DNA of 6,174 bases from an uncultured Flavobacteriales bacterium (GTDB taxonomy: Bacteria > Bacteroidota > Bacteroidia > Flavobacteriales > Vicingaceae). Below are positions 1 to 6,000 of the stretch, one piece after another. The position numbers were made by a program, and so were the translations under genes. Under the pieces are notes generated by a model. That model did no database searches. It was not told the DNA's origin and was given only the letters and a program-made list of their open reading frames with translations. The DNA lies in contig CAMPHX010000084.1 of NCBI GenBank assembly GCA_946886085.1, positions 1 to 6,174 on the forward strand. Reading direction: 5' to 3'. Every line of letters starts with the position of its first letter. Within the stretch, counting starts at the first letter, position 1.

Positions 1-10
1 ATTTAAAGCT

Positions 11-3000
11 TTATTCTACGTTTTTTATTAACTCTAAAGCTTCCTCAACCGGAATAATAGTGCTATTTTTAAAGGCGACAACCGAAGGAGATTTAACACC
101 CATTTCTTTCATTTCTAATTGAGTATTTAATGCAGATTTATAATCTAGTAAATTGCCAATAGTGTAAATTGTTTTATCTCCATCCACAAAATTTTCTATA
201 TTTCTGTCAGAAAGTTTTAATAAAACGGCTGCATCTTCATTGCTAATTTCATCTGTAAATTCTCCAATCTTCACTTTAAATACAATATTTAAACTTTCAG
301 CAACCTGGCGTAATTCTTCATCAGTTTTTGGCTTTGAGGCTACTATCGGCTCTTCATTTGTAATAGTTGTTTCTTCATTTGTATTGGTTGTCTCTACTGT
401 TTCGTTAGGTGCTTCATTGTTTTCATTCGTTGAAGATGAAGTATTAGAAGTAGTATTTTCATTTTCAACTGTTGATGTATTGTTTTCTGATGTATTATTG
501 TTTGATGAAGCATTCTCATTAGTTACCTCAACCTCTGTTGTATTATTGTTTGCAGGAGTTGAGTTATTGCTACCCAACAATTCGTTAGCTTGAGCTACCG
601 TAATTTTATTTCCGTTTTGATAAGCAATAATAAAGGCATCCGTAATTCCTAAGTTAACCGCTCTGTTTTTAGCTGTATTAGCATCATTAAGATTTTTATA
701 GATACCGGATGTATACCTTATCAATCCATTAGCTGTTCTTTCGCTATTTAATGGCGTTAAGTTATTTAATTGATCAGCTGTAATTGGTTTAGAATAAACT
801 CCAACTTGTATGGTATAGAAAACTCCTTCTATGTTTCTAACATCTTTAGAAATACCATCTTTAACTTCTTCTGTAGTTATTGGCGTATTATTATTGGTTG
901 TTTGGTTATTGTTTGATGGTTGCTGATTGTTAGTTTGATTTGTATTGGTAAAAGAAATTTCTTCTTCTGTTGTTGGCGTTTCTGCTAACATAGCTCTGGC
1001 CTCATTAATGTTGATTCTTTTTCCATTAAAAAATGCCACAACAAACGCATCCGGATAACCCATTGTTCTAATTTCATTTTTAGCCATATTCGCCACATTA
1101 AATGTTTTGAATAAACCTGCTGTATAACGAGTAATTCCATTTCCGGCATCTTCAGCCATTAAAGGAGCAAAACCTTTATAATGATCTTGTGGAATTGGAT
1201 TTCTGAATGCTCCAATTTGAACTTTAAACACCAAACCTTCAGGTAATTTAGGGTTTTTAGGTATTCTCTTATTTTCATTATAAGCAGATTCGTTTGGCGA
1301 TGTAATAGCAAAAATAGATTCTGTTAATTCTTGTGGAATCTCATCGATATTAGCTATTGACTGCTGGTTATTAGTAGACTGTGGGTTATTGTTTGTTGTT
1401 TGTTGATTATTATTGTTGATTATTGATTCCTCAGCAATTATATCTTCTTCTGTATTATTAGTTTGCTGTTGATTGTTAGTCGTCTGTTGGTTGTTGTTAG
1501 TTGTTGTTTCCTCAGTAATTACATCTTCCTCAGTATTATTATTGGTTTGCTGCTGATTATTAGTCGTCTGTTGATTGTTGTTAGTTGTTGTTTCTTCAGC
1601 AAGTACATCTTCCTCAGTTTTGTTGTTAGCCTGCTGTCTTCTTTGGTTTTCAGGAAGGCTACTATTCACTTCTTTAGCATAATCAGCTAACATTTCATCA
1701 GAAGTATCATTGGTTTTTTCAAGAGCAACAAAGCCAAGAGCCGAATTTTCATCTTTATTAGCAACCATAGTGTTGGCTTTTCTGTTTTCTTCTAACGCTT
1801 GTTGTTCCTTAGCTGTAGCTTGTTCTCTAAGCTCTATTGCTTTTTGTTCATTTTGGGCAATCATGTCCTCCAACTTCTTCATTTGATTAGCCAATTTATT
1901 TTTATCAGCTTCGGTTGCAGCTGCTTGTTGCAAAGCTTGAAGTGCAACACCTAACTGTTTTTGATCATCAGCTTCTTCTTTGGCTTTATCGGCAGCAATA
2001 TATTCCACTTGTGCTTCTTTTACCAACCTTCTAGAGCTTTGTTTTAACTCCTTGTATTCTTTAAATTCAGGTGTGTTGGTAATGGCTGCTTTTTCTTCCG
2101 GAGTAAGACTTTGAACATAACTTTCCTCTTCTGGTGTTAACACTGTTGCCACTAACTCTTTTCTTTGTGTAGCTAATTCTTCTAAATACAATTCCTCCTC
2201 TGCTTCCATTTCTTTCACTTCTGCATAAATCACTTCTGCTTCTTTAGCCTTTCTATCAGCTTCTTCTCTTTTTTGCTTGGCTTCTTCAACTAAGGCTTGT
2301 TTTTCTTTTCTGTTTTTAGTGTTTTCAGCCGTTTCATCAAGTTGCTTGGCTTCTTGATTTAATGTTATTGCTTCTTTTTCTAACTGAATAGCATCTTGTT
2401 TTCTCTCTTTTGATGGTAACTCTATGTTCTTAGGTTCATAAACCGTTACTTGTTGTTGATTGTTATTAGTTGACGACTTTCTATTGTTAATTGAAGCCTG
2501 ATTATTGGTGGTTGTCTGTTGATTGTTATTGGTTATTATTGATTCCTCAGCAAGTACATCTTCCTCAGTATTGTTATTATTGGTTTGCTGGCTGTTATTG
2601 GTGGTTGTCTCTTCAGCAATTACATCTTCTTCTGTATTATTTTGATTATTGTTGGTTGCAGCTATTGATGAAGAAGTACTGATTTGCTCTAACAACCCAA
2701 TGGCATTTTGTTGCTTTTCTATGGCTTCTTTTTCTAATTTAGCAGCCTCATCTAACAAGTCTTTTTTCTGTTTAAAATTGTTAGTAGCAACTGCTTGCTG
2801 ACGAGCATCAGAAGCTTCATTAAACAAAGTAACCGACTCATCATTAAGCATTTCAGCCATAATGTAATTATTGTCTGTTGACTGTCCGCCTATGGATTTT
2901 AAAAGCGTATTTCCAGTAGTTTGGTTATCTTTAAATTCTGTTGAATTAGCTCTTTCGTACAAGGTTGCTATTTCAATTTCTTTATCGTTTGCTTGATTAT

Positions 3001-6000
3001 TAATTTCTTCAGCTTCAGCTAATTTTTCTTCTTTTTCTGTTGTGTTTGCTGTTTTATACGCTTCATCCTCTGTATTATCGGCTTTTACTCTTAATGCATT
3101 GACTTCTTCTGTAAGTTCATCAACATTTGCAAGCATATTTTTAGCAGTAGTCGAGTTATAAGTTAAAGAGGAATTTTCCTTACTAACTTGGTTTTGTGAT
3201 GTAGTGTTTGAAGTAGTCGTCTCATTTACTGCAACTTCATTGCTAGTCCCATTAGCAGCTATTGATTTAGCTGCTATAAGTTCTGTTTGGAAAGTATTTA
3301 ATTGAGCAATTTGAGTTGATTTCTGCTCTTTTAAATCAGCAATTCTATTCTCAATAGTTGCTTTCTCATTTTCATCATCAGTAGCAATTAATCGCTCGTT
3401 CTGATAAGCTATTTCTTCATCTATAGCTTCAATCCAATTGGTAGTTACCGCAATTTGTTCTTCACTAATTTTAACTTTATTATCTGAACGTAACTCTAAA
3501 TCTGCTAATTGATTTTCATATTCGGTAGCATAATCATTTACACTTCCATCATTGTTAATTGAAATGTTGTTGTATTGTCCAGTATTAACTTTTTGATTGG
3601 ATGAAGTGGTGTTATTTTGATTGTTGTTACTGGTTTCATTGCTAGCCAACTCATTACTTTCAATATTATTTCCGGCAATTTTATTTTCGATATCTTCCAC
3701 ATAAGCCAATTCGTCTTCTGTAGCTGCCAATGCTTTTGCTTGAGTTAAAAATAAAGCTGTAAATTCTTGTTTATCTTGTAAATCAGAAGTTAATTCATCT
3801 AAATCTTCCTGAATTTCAGGAACTTCATTGGCATCTGCCTCAACTAATTCAATTTTCTTTAAGGTAATTTCTTGCTCAGTTGCATCAGCCCACTTATTAT
3901 AAATCTCAGCTTTCTGAGCAAATAGTTTAGCTGTTTGTTCATCAGCTGGAAGTTGCTCTAATTCTTCTAAAAACTGAGCGTTGTAATCAATAACATTTCC
4001 ATCTTTATCTATAATAGAAGTTTCGTACTTTTTAGTGCTTGTTTTTGAAGTTGTAGTTGTATTAGTATTGTTGTTGTTATTATCTGTTACTATATTTTGA
4101 GTAGAAGTAGTAGTATTATTGGTTTCGTTTTGAAGTGCTAAGTTAGTTTGCAAATCAATTTCTTCTTCTTTTTGCTGTTTTAATGTCTCTAATTGAGTAA
4201 TTATTTTTGAAAGCTCTTCTTTTTCTCCAACAGTTGTTGCACTGTTTTTCAAGCTATTTTTTATCTCAATATCTTCTTCAATAGCTGCTATCCATTGTTT
4301 GTTAATATCCACTATTGCTGTCGGATTATTTTCGTTCTCATCCACCTGATTGGCGTATTGTGTATTGTAATCAATTAAATTTCCATTATCATCAATAATT
4401 TCGTAATCATCTTTCATGGCTACTAAACTACTAGAAGTAGCACTTGTGCTTGTTGATGAACTAGTAGTAGCAGGATAATAACCTAAAACCCCTTCTTCTT
4501 CAAAAAACTTAATATTACTTTCTGTGGCAAGAATTGCTTCATTAGCAAGCGTTGGAGATTTTGTAGTTTGTTTTTTTGCTGCATCAATAACATTTGCTAA
4601 TAGGTTCGCTTCATTTTTAGCTTTATCAAATTCTTGTTTTGCTAATAATTCTTTTGCTTTAGATTTTTCTATCTGAAATTCTAAATCTTCTAAATCTATT
4701 TTATAAGTAGCTAATTGGTCTTGTAAAGCTTCTTTATCTTTAGACTTTTTAGTTTCCTCAATTTGAGATTCAATAGCTGCAATAGATTTTTCTAATTCTA
4801 ATTTTCTATTGGTATATCCAATTACTATATCTCTTTGTTTTTGGTAATCGGCTTTGGCAGTTTTAAGGTTTTCATCGGCTAATTTAGTTTCTACCTCAAC
4901 CGCTGAGTTTTCAAAATAAGCAGCATTCTCAATTTTTTCTATCTCTGTCATTATTAACTCTGCTTCGCTCCTATTTCCTGAACTTATTACTGCTTCTAAT
5001 TTTTGTTGATATTCCAACAACTTAGGTTTGTCAGAATTTCTTTCAACAGCTTCATTTTGGGTTACTCTTGCCAATTTTAACGCTAACGATGCTGAATTTA
5101 CATCTTCAGCAACCACATCTTTATTTTTAGTATCCTGATTGTATTGATTTTTAGCTTCATTAGTTTTTGTAGCAGCATAATTAAAATAGAAATCTTTTTC
5201 TTCTTCAGACTTTTCAGTTTTCTGAAGCATGTCTTCTATTTTTTTATTGGCAACCGTTTTTAATTTATCATCAGAGTAATCGGCATATTCAGAATCTGAT
5301 GTTTCGTTAGCTGCCAATGTTGACGAACCATCATTAATAGATTTTAAAGCATCTTCTTCAGAGATATTTACATCTAGCTTAGCTTGTTGTTTCAATAAAT
5401 TCTGAACAATAATTGGGTTAGAAATATCAAATTCATCTTCTTGGTCAAACAGGTTTTTAATTACTAACTTCTCATTATCTCCTGTTCCTACCAACAATAA
5501 TTCTTGTTTTAAGAGTTTAAACTCTGTCATTTTAGGCAATTCAATAATTGCAGAGTGAATTGGTGCATCATTAGTGGTTTCAACAATCAATTTATATTTT
5601 TTCTCATCGGCAGGAAAAGTCAATAAATATTCTCCACTGTTTTCATCTGTATTATAAACACCGTATTTGGTATTATCCATCGCGTCTACAATAGAAATTG
5701 TAGCGTTTTTAAGTGATGGATTTTCTTCAGAAACAAACAACCCTTTAATAATAGGATTATGAAGCGGTTCAGGTTCTACCTTAACCTTATAAACGGTAAG
5801 TTCATTTTGTTTACTTGCTCTTGAAGATGCAAAATATGCCAACTGATTATCAATATCACTAATATATAAAATATCATCATCAGGCGTGTTAATAGGAAAA
5901 TCTAAATTTACCGGAGTTGACCAAGTAGCAGAAGCATCATTATAAATAGATTTAAAAATATCATAACCTCCCATGCTGTTATGTCCTTTAGAAGAAAAAT

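Noticed and set aside
5..42. Two AAAGCTT copies flanking the stop codon as a possible terminator stem
   Set aside because: The upstream copy lies inside the coding sequence, the possible stem is only six or seven A/T-rich pairs with a loop of about 25 bases, and no clear T-tract follows on the minus strand within the window.
240..593. Plus-strand open frame of 117 codons
   Set aside because: It is antisense to SPOR 2/3 and their linker. Its Val/Ser/Leu-rich translation is the complement of Asn/Thr/Glu codons.
1373..1618. CRISPR-like array
   Set aside because: The 81-84 bp units are coding, in frame, adjacent without unique spacers, and diverge at wobble and Asn/Gln positions as expected for protein repeats.
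1463..1690. Plus-strand open frame that looks like a small membrane protein with internal repeats
   Set aside because: The hydrophobic Leu/Val/Ile runs are the reverse reading of Asn (AAC/AAT), Gln (CAA) and Thr codons in the TEED linker; it inherits its repeats from that linker.
2491..2682. Plus-strand open frame rich in Trp, Tyr and Leu
   Set aside because: Antisense shadow of the first TEED linker; composition is explained by Asn/Gln codons on the opposite strand.
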